DNA of 24,392 bases. It comes from a virus. The notes under the pieces are model-generated. The model ran no database searches. It was not told the origin of the DNA and saw only the letters and a list, made by a program, of their open reading frames with translations. Of this stretch, positions 6,486-13,244 are shown piece by piece. Where the stretch lies: the IMG/VR virus record IMGVR_UViG_3300031963_000898, positions 1 to 24,392 of that record. The stretch is one strand, 5' to 3'. Numbering within the stretch: the stretch's first letter is position 1; each line of letters opens with the position of its first letter. The position numbers were made by a program, and so were the translations under genes.

Positions 6486-7941
6486 TGTATAATTGTTTTA
6501 GGGTTGATTTGAGTTTGTTATCTACGAGCTCGCGGTGAAAGCGGTTAAAATTCTTGTTTTTTTCCTTGCACCAGAGCCTCGCAATTTCGTGATTCTTTTT
6601 TTCAATGTGCAAGTAATTATCAGAATTTATTTTTTTAATGTTCTTTTTCGCCATATAAGCCACGTGCTCAACAGAAAGGAATAAGGAGCGGTATTCTTTG
6701 TGATTGCTGTTCATTGCGATGAGCTTTTTTATGTCAACGCTTTCGGTCATTAACACAAAGTTGTCGATGCCTTCATCGAGTGCAATCTTCTTGGGGAACT
6801 GGTAGCCGCAGGAGCACAGCATCTTTGAGGTATGGAGTAGCGCTTGGCACTCTGGACACTCTTTAACTGGAGCTACTCCATTGCCGGGCTTCTTTGGATT
6901 GTGGAATATTGAATCCCAGTTGCGCGGTGATGCCCAAGAGCCGTGTGTGAGGCAGTTGCCGCCCAAGTCAATGATGGTGAATGTGAGCTTCACTGGATGC
7001 GGTCTTGCACCCCTGCCGCACATCTGAAGCCACAGCGGCATTGATGCTGTTGCTTTGTTAACAATGACTGTCTCGATGTCGGGCTGGTCAAAGCCAGTTG
7101 TGGCAATGCCGATGTTATTAAGTATTGCATCGGGAGTATTGGCGAACCATTGGAGTATTTCCTCGCGGTCTGCTGATGTGGCATCGAGGTGCTTGGAGTT
7201 GAAGCCAGCTGCGATGAAGGCAGCATTGACTGCTTGTGAGTGTTCCACGTTGCAGTTAAAGATAATTGTTTTACGACCTAGTGAGTGCTGCTTGTAAGCA
7301 TTGATTGTGGAGTCGATGTATTTTGGGTCTTTGAACATAGCTCCCATCTGCGCTTGGTCAAAGTCGCCCGCCTTCATCTTTAGCTTAGCGCGTTCTACTA
7401 TCTTGGCAGCGGAGTAAGTTTGCTCAGGGCAAAGGAAACCAGCATCAATGAGTTCGGGAATATCAATGCCGCAAACGATGTCGGAGAAGTAGTTGCGTAA
7501 GGGGTTGGTCTTTTTCGCAGCCAGTGGAGTGGCAGTGAAGCCGATGATGTACTGCTCTTTGAAGTGGTCGATTACCTTAGTGAAATTACCTAAATGGCAC
7601 TCGTCTACTATCACCATCCCGATATTTTGAAATAGATGCAGGCGCTTATATGCTGATTCAACCATTGCGACATAAACTCTTGCAGGAGGGATTGAGCGCA
7701 TTCCTGCTACTACTTGCTGCGTTGGTTGCTTAATAGCTTTTGTCGCTTGTGTGAGCAGTTCTTCGCGGTGAACGAGTATAAGTATATCTTGGCTTGACTT
7801 AGCGCAAAAGCGGTCGCATATCGCAGAAAAGCAGACGGTCTTACCTCCGCCAGTTGCGAGCTGCGCAACCACCTTGCGATGAGTGCGCAGCTTATCGCTG
7901 ATGTTTGAGATAAAGCGTTCTTGGTATGGGCGGAGGGTCAT
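6451..7941 (-). CDS. Superfamily 2 DEAD/H-box helicase
   Basis: 496 residues with a full motif set: Q-like RPYQ at 4-7, Walker A ATGGGKT (29-35), VDECH (112-116), FTATP (135-139), TGFDQPDIETVIV in the second RecA-like lobe (282-294) and QMCGRGARP (306-314). A zinc site CPEC...CSC (362-378) follows, and the last 110 residues are lysine-rich and helical. This architecture (SSL2/UvrB-like helicase with a zinc knuckle) is common in phage replication modules and could unwind DNA during replication or recombination. It is coupled to the next gene upstream by an ATGA overlap. Confidence 0.92.
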   Translation of the reverse strand: MTLRPYQERFISNISDKLRTHRKVVAQLATGGGKTVCFSAICDRFCAKSSQDILILVHREELLTQATKAIKQPTQQVVAGMRSIPPARVYVAMVESAYKRLHLFQNIGMVIVDECHLGNFTKVIDHFKEQYIIGFTATPLAAKKTNPLRNYFSDIVCGIDIPELIDAGFLCPEQTYSAAKIVERAKLKMKAGDFDQAQMGAMFKDPKYIDSTINAYKQHSLGRKTIIFNCNVEHSQAVNAAFIAAGFNSKHLDATSADREEILQWFANTPDAILNNIGIATTGFDQPDIETVIVNKATASMPLWLQMCGRGARPHPVKLTFTIIDLGGNCLTHGSWASPRNWDSIFHNPKKPGNGVAPVKECPECQALLHTSKMLCSCGYQFPKKIALDEGIDNFVLMTESVDIKKLIAMNSNHKEYRSLFLSVEHVAYMAKKNIKKINSDNYLHIEKKNHEIARLWCKEKNKNFNRFHRELVDNKLKSTLKQLYNADFLLQEYQR

Positions 7942-8162
7942 AAATAGGTGTCGTTGTAGTACATTTCGCCAGTTCTTAAAGGATTGCTATAAACATCTTC
8001 CTCAACTCCAGTTGTGTAGGCTTCTGAAATCTGCTCCTTCTCCATTGCTTTGGCTTTCATTTTTAGGTGTGAAATACTTATTGCATCTAATCTGCCATTC
8101 TCTACTATCACCTTTCTAAGCTCATCAATTAGCCACTCAACTGCTGTTTGCTTGCTGCTCAT
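7938..8162 (-). CDS. Small VEWLIxEL-family protein (paralogue 1)
   Basis: 74 residues starting MSSKQTAVEWLIDELRKVIV. The signature is VEWL(I)-x-EL near the N-terminus, a helix ending KAMEKEQI, and an acidic tail ending YYNDTYL. This recurrent small family of Bacteroidota phages has no known function. The next gene upstream (8159-8371) is a divergent copy. Both are joined by ATGA overlaps to their neighbours in the replication operon. Confidence 0.75.
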   Translation of the reverse strand: MSSKQTAVEWLIDELRKVIVENGRLDAISISHLKMKAKAMEKEQISEAYTTGVEEDVYSNPLRTGEMYYNDTYL

Positions 8163-8371
8163 TTCTTATATTTCTTTAAATAAAACTGTTCACCAACGGA
8201 CTTTCCGATGGCGATTTGCCCGCGAAATATATCGGAGGCGCATTCGTTGCAGTTGTCTATTATCTGCTGCTTTTCGATTTTCTTGGCTTGCTGGAGCAGG
8301 TCGTAGTGCTCAACTGCTTTGCCCTTCTTCTTTAGCTCTTGGATGAGCCATTCAACTGGAGTTAGTGTCAT
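8159..8371 (-). CDS. Small VEWLIxEL-family protein (paralogue 2)
   Basis: 70 residues starting MTLTPVEWLIQELKKKGKAV. It shares VEWLI-x-ELKK, a helix with AKKIEKQQIID and a tyrosine/lysine-rich end (FYLKKYKK) with the adjacent paralogue, so the two probably arose by tandem duplication. It contains a CNEC pair near residue 41-44 that the other copy lacks. Function unknown. Confidence 0.75.
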   Translation of the reverse strand: MTLTPVEWLIQELKKKGKAVEHYDLLQQAKKIEKQQIIDNCNECASDIFRGQIAIGKSVGEQFYLKKYKK

Positions 8372-8574
8372 TTTTCTATTGAGTATATATCTGTTATAAG
8401 TGGATTAGAGTAATATTCAATCCTGCCTTTGGCGCTCCAGCAATGTTCAACATAGCGCAGGTCTTCTGCGAGGGTAACAAACACTGTTACGTTTTCCACG
8501 TTGTTGTAAAACATCCTAAGATGTCTCTGATGAATCTCTATGTATCTGAATTTTCGATGCAGGAAATAGTGCAT
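8368..8574 (-). CDS. Unrecognised 68-residue protein
   Basis: I chose the ATG at 8574 (MHYFLHRKFRYIEIHQ), 22 nt after the nuclease stop, over an ATG at 8646 (MQQNNSSESSW) that would overlap the nuclease by 50 nt and mostly shadow it. The product is rich in Tyr, Phe, His and Arg, soluble, with predicted strands (ENVTVFVTLAEDL) and no known motif. The stop overlaps the next start by ATGA. Confidence 0.55.
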   Translation of the reverse strand: MHYFLHRKFRYIEIHQRHLRMFYNNVENVTVFVTLAEDLRYVEHCWSAKGRIEYYSNPLITDIYSIEK

Positions 8575-8596
8575 CACGTTGTTGAATGGATAGTTC

Positions 8597-9160
8597 TCAA
8601 ATCCTTCGCAGGACCAAGAACTCTCGGATGAGTTGTTCTGCTGCATCGATTTCGTCTTGTGTATGTCGGTAAATAAAAAGTTCACCTTTGAACTTGTTGG
8701 GCACTCCTATATAGTAGAAGTTTGTTGGCGGAAAGCCAGTGAGGTAACTGTACCAAACTGCTTGGATGTGATTGTAATGCTTCACCATATCGGCAGCAAA
8801 TGTGCGTAGGTTAGTGCAGGAAGTTGTCTTGATATCGGCGTTGATTTGAAATTCTGGACAGTGCATATCAAGTATTCCTTTGGCTGCGATAAGTTGCCCA
8901 TCAATCTCGATGTCGCGTATAAATGTTATCTCTTTTGCCGACCTCTCGAATATTAGGCTAAGCATTGGGTGAGCGATGATGGCTTGGTGCACTTCCTTAG
9001 CTTGTGGCAGCATCTCACTTGGCTCGGTTTCGAGCAGGTTTCTGTGAAACTCTGCTCCTCTTTCAAGAGCACCAGCAGCAAATTGAATGCTGCCAGTGTA
9101 GTGTCTCTTGATTGATGATGCGTTGATTGCATCAATTGAATTGTAGTGGTCGCGGGTCAT
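8597..9160 (-). CDS. PD-(D/E)XK exonuclease, RecB/DUF3799-like
   Basis: 187 residues. Motif order fits the RecB-like phage exonucleases: RGAEFHRNL (34-42, Gly-x2-His), KGILDM with Asp98, ADIKTTS with Asp109-x-Lys111, and HYNHIQAVWY with Gln133. This is the catalytic core of a dsDNA exonuclease that would work with a single-strand annealing partner. It is shorter than many family members (about 250 residues). The SSB-like protein and coiled-coil protein upstream in the operon suggest a recombination module, though I see no recognisable RecT. Confidence 0.88.
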   Translation of the reverse strand: MTRDHYNSIDAINASSIKRHYTGSIQFAAGALERGAEFHRNLLETEPSEMLPQAKEVHQAIIAHPMLSLIFERSAKEITFIRDIEIDGQLIAAKGILDMHCPEFQINADIKTTSCTNLRTFAADMVKHYNHIQAVWYSYLTGFPPTNFYYIGVPNKFKGELFIYRHTQDEIDAAEQLIREFLVLRRI

Positions 9161-9163
9161 AGA

Positions 9164-9526
9164 TTAGTAGACTCTAAGTAGATTTCTTATTGCACTAAGA
9201 ACTTTCAATGTGTCTTCCGTTGGAGTTCCATTAATTAGACCTACTGATTTATTGTGGCTTATATGAATTAATTTATTTTCCAATCCAATCCACTTGCAAT
9301 TGTTAATAGTTCCAACTTCTATTAAAGTTAATTCTTCGCCATAAACTAAAATTAAATCTGGTCTTTCTCCCTTTTGATTTCCATTATTGCAAAAACCAGC
9401 CATAAGACCTTCATCAGCTATACATAAAAAATCATCAAATTGACTTTTCATAATACTTGGAAGATTAAATCTAAGCTTATCAATAATTGACTCGTGTAAA
9501 ATTCCATTTCTGTTTGGCATAATCAT
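9164..9526 (-). CDS. AT-rich PD-(D/E)XK-like protein, possible nuclease
   Basis: 120 residues starting MIMPNRNGILHESI; the ATG at 9526 overlaps the previous stop (ATGA). The segment ERPDLILVYGEELTLIEVGT (about 54-73) is the PD-x(10-13)-(E)-x-(K/G) layout of restriction-endonuclease-like folds, with Gly where Lys is usual. GFCNNGNQKGERPD just before is also compatible with a nuclease active-site loop. It is much more AT-rich than its neighbours. A nuclease role is plausible but not certain. Confidence 0.6.
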   Translation of the reverse strand: MIMPNRNGILHESIIDKLRFNLPSIMKSQFDDFLCIADEGLMAGFCNNGNQKGERPDLILVYGEELTLIEVGTINNCKWIGLENKLIHISHNKSVGLINGTPTEDTLKVLSAIRNLLRVY

Positions 9527-9738
9527 GCAATTAGTTGCCTTTTGTCAACTGGAATAAATCCGCTGCCGTTGCCGTGTACTACCTTAATGAAGTCAACCTC
9601 AACCTTTGCTGAGTTGATAATCACCTGAGCAATGTCTGCGATTGCTTTAGCTTTTTCGAGCTCCATATCGCCTTCTTTTACCATCTCGATAATCTCGAAT
9701 AAATGGTCTCTTAAATCTTCTATTTTATTGCGTGCCAT
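9523..9738 (-). CDS. Small helical phage protein (MARNKIEDLRDHLFE family)
   Basis: 71 residues, helical: MARNKIEDLRDHLFEIIEMV, then LEKAKAIADIAQVIINSAKVEVDF and a GNGSGFIP tail. This is a widely recurring small protein of Bacteroidota phages found in replication/recombination modules. It possibly forms a helical dimer. Function unknown. It overlaps the HNH gene by 19 nt. Confidence 0.8.
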   Translation of the reverse strand: MARNKIEDLRDHLFEIIEMVKEGDMELEKAKAIADIAQVIINSAKVEVDFIKVVHGNGSGFIPVDKRQLIA

Positions 9739-10316
9739 AATTTGTTAAGTGCTTTAATTGTTTCTTGTATTTCAATTGGATATTTAGTTATTCTATTGCG
9801 CTCCATATTTTCGCTCATACTTATTTTTTCAAGGTTTCCTATCTCAAAATTGCTTCTATTTTTATCTCGAAAAACAATCACTTCGTTGCGATTTATTTTG
9901 CCATATTCCTGCTCGTAAATATGCCTATGAAGTAAAGCCCACTTTCGAGGCTCTGCAATCTTTATGTATGTATAACCTTCCTCATCAATTCGAGTCGAAC
10001 CGACTGGGCGATGGTTCGGAGGGATTGTACCTTTTTTAAATTGAGTTACTTGCCCTCCTATTTGCAGCCCCTTCATTCCTTTATTCCAAGGGATATTGCC
10101 TTTTGGAAAGAATGTCAATTGGTTACCAGTCTTAAGCCTACCGCTTGATGCCGTTGCAAGGTATGCAGGTGTCTTAAACAACCTTAGCAGATTCGCTTTG
10201 CAGTAACATTGCTTAACTGTTTTATTTAATAGTTCTGCAACCTCTTTAGTGGAGCGGTGCGGATAGTGTTCTACCAGAACCGACACTTCTTGCTCAGTCC
10301 AAATCTCGCGGCTCAT
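9720..10316 (-). CDS. HNH homing-type endonuclease with N-terminal HTH
   Basis: 198 residues from the ATG at 10316 (MSREIWTEQEVSVLVEHYPH). The N-terminus is a Myb/SANT-like helix-turn-helix with two helices (about 5-45). The middle has the repeated phrases FFPKGNIPWNKGMKG and FKKGTIPPNHRPVGS typical of phage HNH proteins. The HNH core is LLHRHIYEQ...GNLEKIS (His130, His132, Asn161). It is a free-standing endonuclease, probably mobile: it is AT-rich and overlaps both neighbours (23 nt and 19 nt) without disrupting them. No intron is apparent around it. Confidence 0.85.
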   Translation of the reverse strand: MSREIWTEQEVSVLVEHYPHRSTKEVAELLNKTVKQCYCKANLLRLFKTPAYLATASSGRLKTGNQLTFFPKGNIPWNKGMKGLQIGGQVTQFKKGTIPPNHRPVGSTRIDEEGYTYIKIAEPRKWALLHRHIYEQEYGKINRNEVIVFRDKNRSNFEIGNLEKISMSENMERNRITKYPIEIQETIKALNKLWHAIK

Positions 10317-10479
10317 AATGTCTTGGATATGGCAGCCCTTGCTCACCGCTTTCGTATGCTTCTTTTAGTGCGCACTTCATCTTCTCTTTAAGCGGCTTAT
10401 GCTCTTTGCTTGGCATAATCGTGTTGAGGTATGCAGACAGTTCATTGAACTCCTCTATGATGTTGGATAGGTAGGTCAT
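10294..10479 (-). CDS. Unrecognised 61-residue protein
   Basis: Starts MTYLSNIIEEFNELSAYLNT; ATGA overlap with the upstream coiled-coil gene. A helical N-terminal half, a lysine-rich middle (KEHKPLKEKMK) and a tail ending YPRHYEPRDLD. No motif recognised. Its compact coupling to both neighbours supports it being a gene. Confidence 0.65.
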   Translation of the reverse strand: MTYLSNIIEEFNELSAYLNTIMPSKEHKPLKEKMKCALKEAYESGEQGLPYPRHYEPRDLD

Positions 10480-11129
10480 CTTATCACTTGTGTTTTATGT
10501 TCAACAATCTCAATTCCAAAGATTCCATCGGTGCCAGTCAGCTCCATTGCTTTTGGCAGCTTTCTTAGTAGTTCGGAAATGTCGAACAACTCAGCACGCA
10601 TTATTGTCATCAGCAAGGTGCTCCAATCAACTTCGCCAACTATCTCCGCTTTTTTGGTGATGCGGATGTTCTTTGTGTGGTCGTTATTGAGCGTTGTTGC
10701 GGTCATTGCATCAGTGAAGTGAGCCATAATATCGGCTACCATTCCCGCGCCGCTGTTAGCCATTGCAGCCTTAGCTTTTGCTGCAATCTTAGCATCTGCC
10801 TCTGCCTTGATGCGCTCCAGCTCGTTGGAGTATTCGACCATCAATGCCTTGCGGTTGTCGATGAAGTCTTTGAGCGGCTGTGTTGCTGTTTTTTCGATGT
10901 CCATCAGCTTCTTTTTGTAGGCATCAAGCGGAAGCGTCAGCATCTTGCGGTGGGTTTCAATGTGCTTGATGGCATCGTTTGCCGCCTTGATGGCGTGGGC
11001 GCTCAGGTCATAGCTGAACTTGTCCTCTATTTTGGCAGGTGCTGCCTTAATCATTGCTTGCGATTGCAGCACTTCGGCTGAATTTATCGCGTTGTGAAAG
11101 TCAGTTAAATTTTCTATATTTGTCTCCAT
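10476..11129 (-). CDS. Coiled-coil protein of the recombination module
   Basis: 217 residues. Residues about 50-125 form a long charged helix pair (AIKHIETHRKMLTLPLDAYKKKL... ELERIKAEADAKIAAKAKAAM), followed by a compact alpha/beta end. Similar coiled-coil proteins accompany RecB-like exonucleases and SSB/RecT-type proteins in phages; some resemble Gam-like nuclease inhibitors. I infer a recombination or replication accessory role but cannot name a family. A plus-strand small RNA candidate starts inside its first codons. Confidence 0.7.
   Translation of the reverse strand: METNIENLTDFHNAINSAEVLQSQAMIKAAPAKIEDKFSYDLSAHAIKAANDAIKHIETHRKMLTLPLDAYKKKLMDIEKTATQPLKDFIDNRKALMVEYSNELERIKAEADAKIAAKAKAAMANSGAGMVADIMAHFTDAMTATTLNNDHTKNIRITKKAEIVGEVDWSTLLMTIMRAELFDISELLRKLPKAMELTGTDGIFGIEIVEHKTQVIR
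11092..11122 (+). promoter_or_regulatory. Possible plus-strand promoter antisense to the coiled-coil gene
   Basis: TTG (11092-11094), 20-nt spacer, TATATTTG (11115-11122). It matches the Bacteroidota consensus but lies within the minus-strand coding start, where codons may produce it by chance. It is supported only by the plus-oriented terminator 35 nt downstream. Confidence 0.35.
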
Positions 11130-11156
11130 GTTTTAGGTTTTACGACGGTTTGAATT

Positions 11157-11184
11157 GGGAGCGCACTTTGCGCTCCCTTTTTTG
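11157..11184 (+). terminator. Rho-independent terminator, plus strand
   Basis: GGGAGCGC (11157-11164), loop ACTTT, GCGCTCCC (11170-11177), then TTTTTTG. The 8-bp GC-rich stem has its U-tract only on the plus strand, opposite to all genes around it. On the minus strand the same hairpin sits in the 59-nt gap before the coiled-coil gene without a U-tract. Confidence 0.75.
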
Positions 11185-11188
11185 TTTA

Positions 11189-11821
11189 TTAAAATGGTGC
11201 TTCTTCTGATTCGCCAAGCCAAGCATCTTGCGCTGGTGCTGTAACATTCGGAGTGAATGGCTTAGAAATTCGCGCAATATACTCATCAGAAATCTTGATT
11301 TTATCTTGGATAAAGTCAGGCAGCTTTAAAAATGTTACCTCGTCATGGTCCTGCGTGTTATAAGTCAGAGGCTCATTAAATGCAGGCGGGCAAACTAAGC
11401 CTTTTGGCAGCGGCGATATTCCGATGATGTTGGCATACTTAGCATCGCCTTTCTGAACGTGTGTGATGTTCAGCATACACGCCTTACCAAGTAGCGTAAA
11501 GATGTCGAATGTTGCTGCAAAATCGTCAGCCATCTTCTTCCCTGCCCAGCTTTCGATATCGCGCCTTAGAACAGACTTGCTATTCATTGACAAGTTGTAG
11601 ATTGCGCGAGCGTAAAAAGGTTTCAATCCTTCGCCTTTTTCAAATTCATGCAGCTCTGTTGGCAGCTCGAATATGAATTGAACTTTGCGTTTTTTGCCGG
11701 GATATTGTCCGGTCTGCATTGTCGTACCTAAGTCGACAATTTGGTAACATCTTGCAGGATAAGCGCCTTCAGGTGCTATCGCTCGGGAGGTGTTATTCCC
11801 TACTGGTGCTGTTAATGCCAT
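11189..11821 (-). CDS. SSB-like / NGO0469-family replication protein
   Basis: 210 residues. The start MALTAPVGNNTSRAIAPEGA and following YPARCYQIVDLGTT...KKRKVQFIFELP match the phage 'replication initiation protein, NGO0469 family', probably an OB-fold. The C-terminus is acidic and ends AWLGESEEAPF, resembling the acidic phenylalanine-ended tail with which SSB recruits partners. It likely binds single-stranded DNA for the replication and recombination proteins downstream in the operon. A short gap containing a hairpin follows it. Confidence 0.75.
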   Translation of the reverse strand: MALTAPVGNNTSRAIAPEGAYPARCYQIVDLGTTMQTGQYPGKKRKVQFIFELPTELHEFEKGEGLKPFYARAIYNLSMNSKSVLRRDIESWAGKKMADDFAATFDIFTLLGKACMLNITHVQKGDAKYANIIGISPLPKGLVCPPAFNEPLTYNTQDHDEVTFLKLPDFIQDKIKISDEYIARISKPFTPNVTAPAQDAWLGESEEAPF

Positions 11822-11824
11822 AGT

Positions 11825-12124
11825 TTATTTATTTAGTGATTGATTAATTACAATTGAATCGAAGGCTATCATTGCCTCTTGAAATACTTTGCGGTACTTG
11901 TGGTGGAACTCCGCTTTTGAACTTGAAAAATACAATCTATTGCAGTAAGGGATATCTTGAATGTCCTCTTTGCTGAACTGCCTTACTACGTTGATAGCAT
12001 CGAGGTCGCATCTTTGGAAGATGCCTTGCTTGCAGCCGTCATCAACTATGCAAAGAAGCAAGTTCTGAAGGTGGTCGTACTGCCAAAATTGGGTGTTGTC
12101 GTGGGATTTGAAATAGGTTTTCAT
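11825..12124 (-). CDS. Unrecognised 99-residue protein
   Basis: Starts MKTYFKSHDNTQFWQYDHLQ. Cysteine- and aromatic-rich, soluble, with two helical stretches (LLLCIVDDGCKQGIF; FQEAMIAFDSIVINQSL). It lies 3 nt upstream of the SSB-like gene and downstream of a strong hairpin (12142-12160). No family recognised. Confidence 0.7.
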   Translation of the reverse strand: MKTYFKSHDNTQFWQYDHLQNLLLCIVDDGCKQGIFQRCDLDAINVVRQFSKEDIQDIPYCNRLYFSSSKAEFHHKYRKVFQEAMIAFDSIVINQSLNK

Positions 12125-12141
12125 TGTGGTTTGAGTATAGT

Positions 12142-12160
12142 GGGCGGTAGTTAGCCGCCC
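12142..12160 (-). other. GC-rich hairpin in the leader of the 99-residue gene
   Basis: GGGCGG / CCGCCC stem of 6 bp with a 7-nt loop, 18 nt before the ATG at 12124. There is no U-tract, so it is not an intrinsic terminator; it might control translation or protect the 5' end of a processed mRNA. Confidence 0.5.
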
Positions 12161-12181
12161 TGATTAGTGATTAGTGATTAG
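12161..12181. repeat. Three tandem TGATTAG repeats
   Basis: Three tandem 7-bp units directly downstream of the 49-residue gene. Related units (TGAATTAG twice, plus GTGA repeats) lie upstream of that gene at 12330-12354, so similar short repeats flank it on both sides. Confidence 0.7.
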
Positions 12182-12327
12182 AGTGAAAGTATGTATTCTG
12201 CTTTTTCAACTAAGCTGATTAAAATAGCTTCTTCGGTCATTGTGATTGTTCCATCTTCGCGCTTATTTTCAAGAGTTTCGATTACTGAAACAATTGCACA
12301 AAGAATTTTTTTATTTATCGGTGTCAT
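12178..12327 (-). CDS. 49-residue protein, first gene of the replication operon
   Basis: Starts MTPINKKILCAIVSVIETLE at 12327, the ATG downstream of the promoter at 12361-12390. The longer open frame would start upstream of the promoter. Entirely helical and acidic (ENKREDGTITMTEEAILISL VEKAEYILSL, split here). Small and unrecognised. It is the first gene behind a good promoter, so possibly an early regulator or host-interaction protein; that is inference. Confidence 0.6.
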   Translation of the reverse strand: MTPINKKILCAIVSVIETLENKREDGTITMTEEAILISLVEKAEYILSL

Positions 12328-12360
12328 AGTGAGTGAGTGAATTAGTGAATTAGTATGCAG

Positions 12361-12390
12361 CAAATGTAAAACTATATTTTGAATCTGCAA
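12361..12390 (-). promoter_or_regulatory. Bacteroidota-type promoter for the replication operon
   Basis: Minus strand: TTG (12390-12388), 19-nt spacer, TACATTTG (12368-12361). The expected start lies near 12355, giving a ~28-nt leader made largely of CTAATTCA and CTCA repeats before the ATG at 12327. It sits in the largest gap (139 nt) between the lysis and replication modules. Confidence 0.65.
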
Positions 12391-12466
12391 CACACAAACT
12401 AAAATAAATGCAATATTTTTTTACATCGCAATGCAAGTAATTGAAAATCAGCGCAATAAATTTATA

Positions 12467-13090
12467 CTATTGTGCAGCCCTGCTTACTCCGAAGCCGATT
12501 AAAGCTCCAACTCCTACGTTAAAAGCGGTGGTTTGATACCACTTCTTCTCCTGCTTAATATAGATGTTATTCATTCCGGTAATCTGCATTGAAGGGTTGT
12601 CGATGCTCATTCGCACAATCTTATCTCTGCGCTTGAATAATCCTTTACGGATTGTATCACCAACGGCATAGGTGAAGTCGGCATTCATAATGAGCGAATC
12701 AATCTGCAAGTTGCCTTTAGTGGTTAGTGAGCCGCCAATCACCCAAAACTTCTCAGCCTTATAGAATTTCATTGGCAGGCGAAGGTGAGGCAGTCGGTCT
12801 ATTATAACAGTATCACCTGCTTTAAACTCGGTCTTATAAACGGTGCGCGTCTTGAATTTAACTACCTCTGTTGGGTTCTCCAACTGCAATTCAAGAGCTG
12901 CAATTTGCTCTGCTTGCATTGCCTCTTTAGAGCCCATCTGTGCAATCACCTTGCGTTGGGTAACAATAGTCAAACTATCCTGTGTTCTTGTTGTTACGAA
13001 CTTGCAAGGATCGCATTCCTGCGAGCACTCTTTAATTAAGAGCAGCAGCAGTATAAGGGAGATTGCCAATAACGGCTTGTTCAAGTCCAT
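12467..13090 (-). CDS. Membrane-anchored periplasmic protein, spanin-like candidate
   Basis: 207 residues. One N-terminal membrane segment (LLAISLILLLLLI, about 7-19) followed by ECSQECDPC, a coiled region (AEQIAALELQLENP), beta-rich repeats of short strands, and a C-terminal KKWYQTTAFNVGVGALIGFG. The N-anchor, extended periplasmic stretch and glycine-rich tail are typical of Bacteroidota phage proteins that end lysis cassettes and may act as spanins. Location after lysozyme and holin genes supports this. It overlaps the upstream gene by 59 nt. Confidence 0.6.
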   Translation of the reverse strand: MDLNKPLLAISLILLLLLIKECSQECDPCKFVTTRTQDSLTIVTQRKVIAQMGSKEAMQAEQIAALELQLENPTEVVKFKTRTVYKTEFKAGDTVIIDRLPHLRLPMKFYKAEKFWVIGGSLTTKGNLQIDSLIMNADFTYAVGDTIRKGLFKRRDKIVRMSIDNPSMQITGMNNIYIKQEKKWYQTTAFNVGVGALIGFGVSRAAQ

Positions 13091-13244
13091 CTTTTATAAG
13101 TTTAAATAGTTTCTTTTTGCTTTTTATCAGCAGCCGTTTGTCTTTTATTTCCGCATCCAAAATATTCAGCGCAACGCATACCGGCATAAACTTCTCTACA
13201 ACGTGCATTGCAGTAACTTTTACCAGCCGCTCCTCTGTTGTCAT
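13032..13244 (-). CDS. Unrecognised 70-residue basic protein
   Basis: MTTEERLVKVTAMHVVEKFM onwards. Helical with a lysine-rich middle (KDKRLLIKSKKKLFKLIKDG). The ATG at 13244 overlaps the PAS-protein stop (ATGA) and its 3' end overlaps the next gene by 59 nt, so translation is probably coupled. Function unknown. Confidence 0.65.
   Translation of the reverse strand: MTTEERLVKVTAMHVVEKFMPVCVALNILDAEIKDKRLLIKSKKKLFKLIKDGLEQAVIGNLPYTAAALN

Noticed and set aside
11157-11177. Terminator of the minus-strand SSB-like gene
   Set aside because: On the minus strand the hairpin is followed by AATTCAAA, not a U-tract; the U-tract is on the plus strand only.
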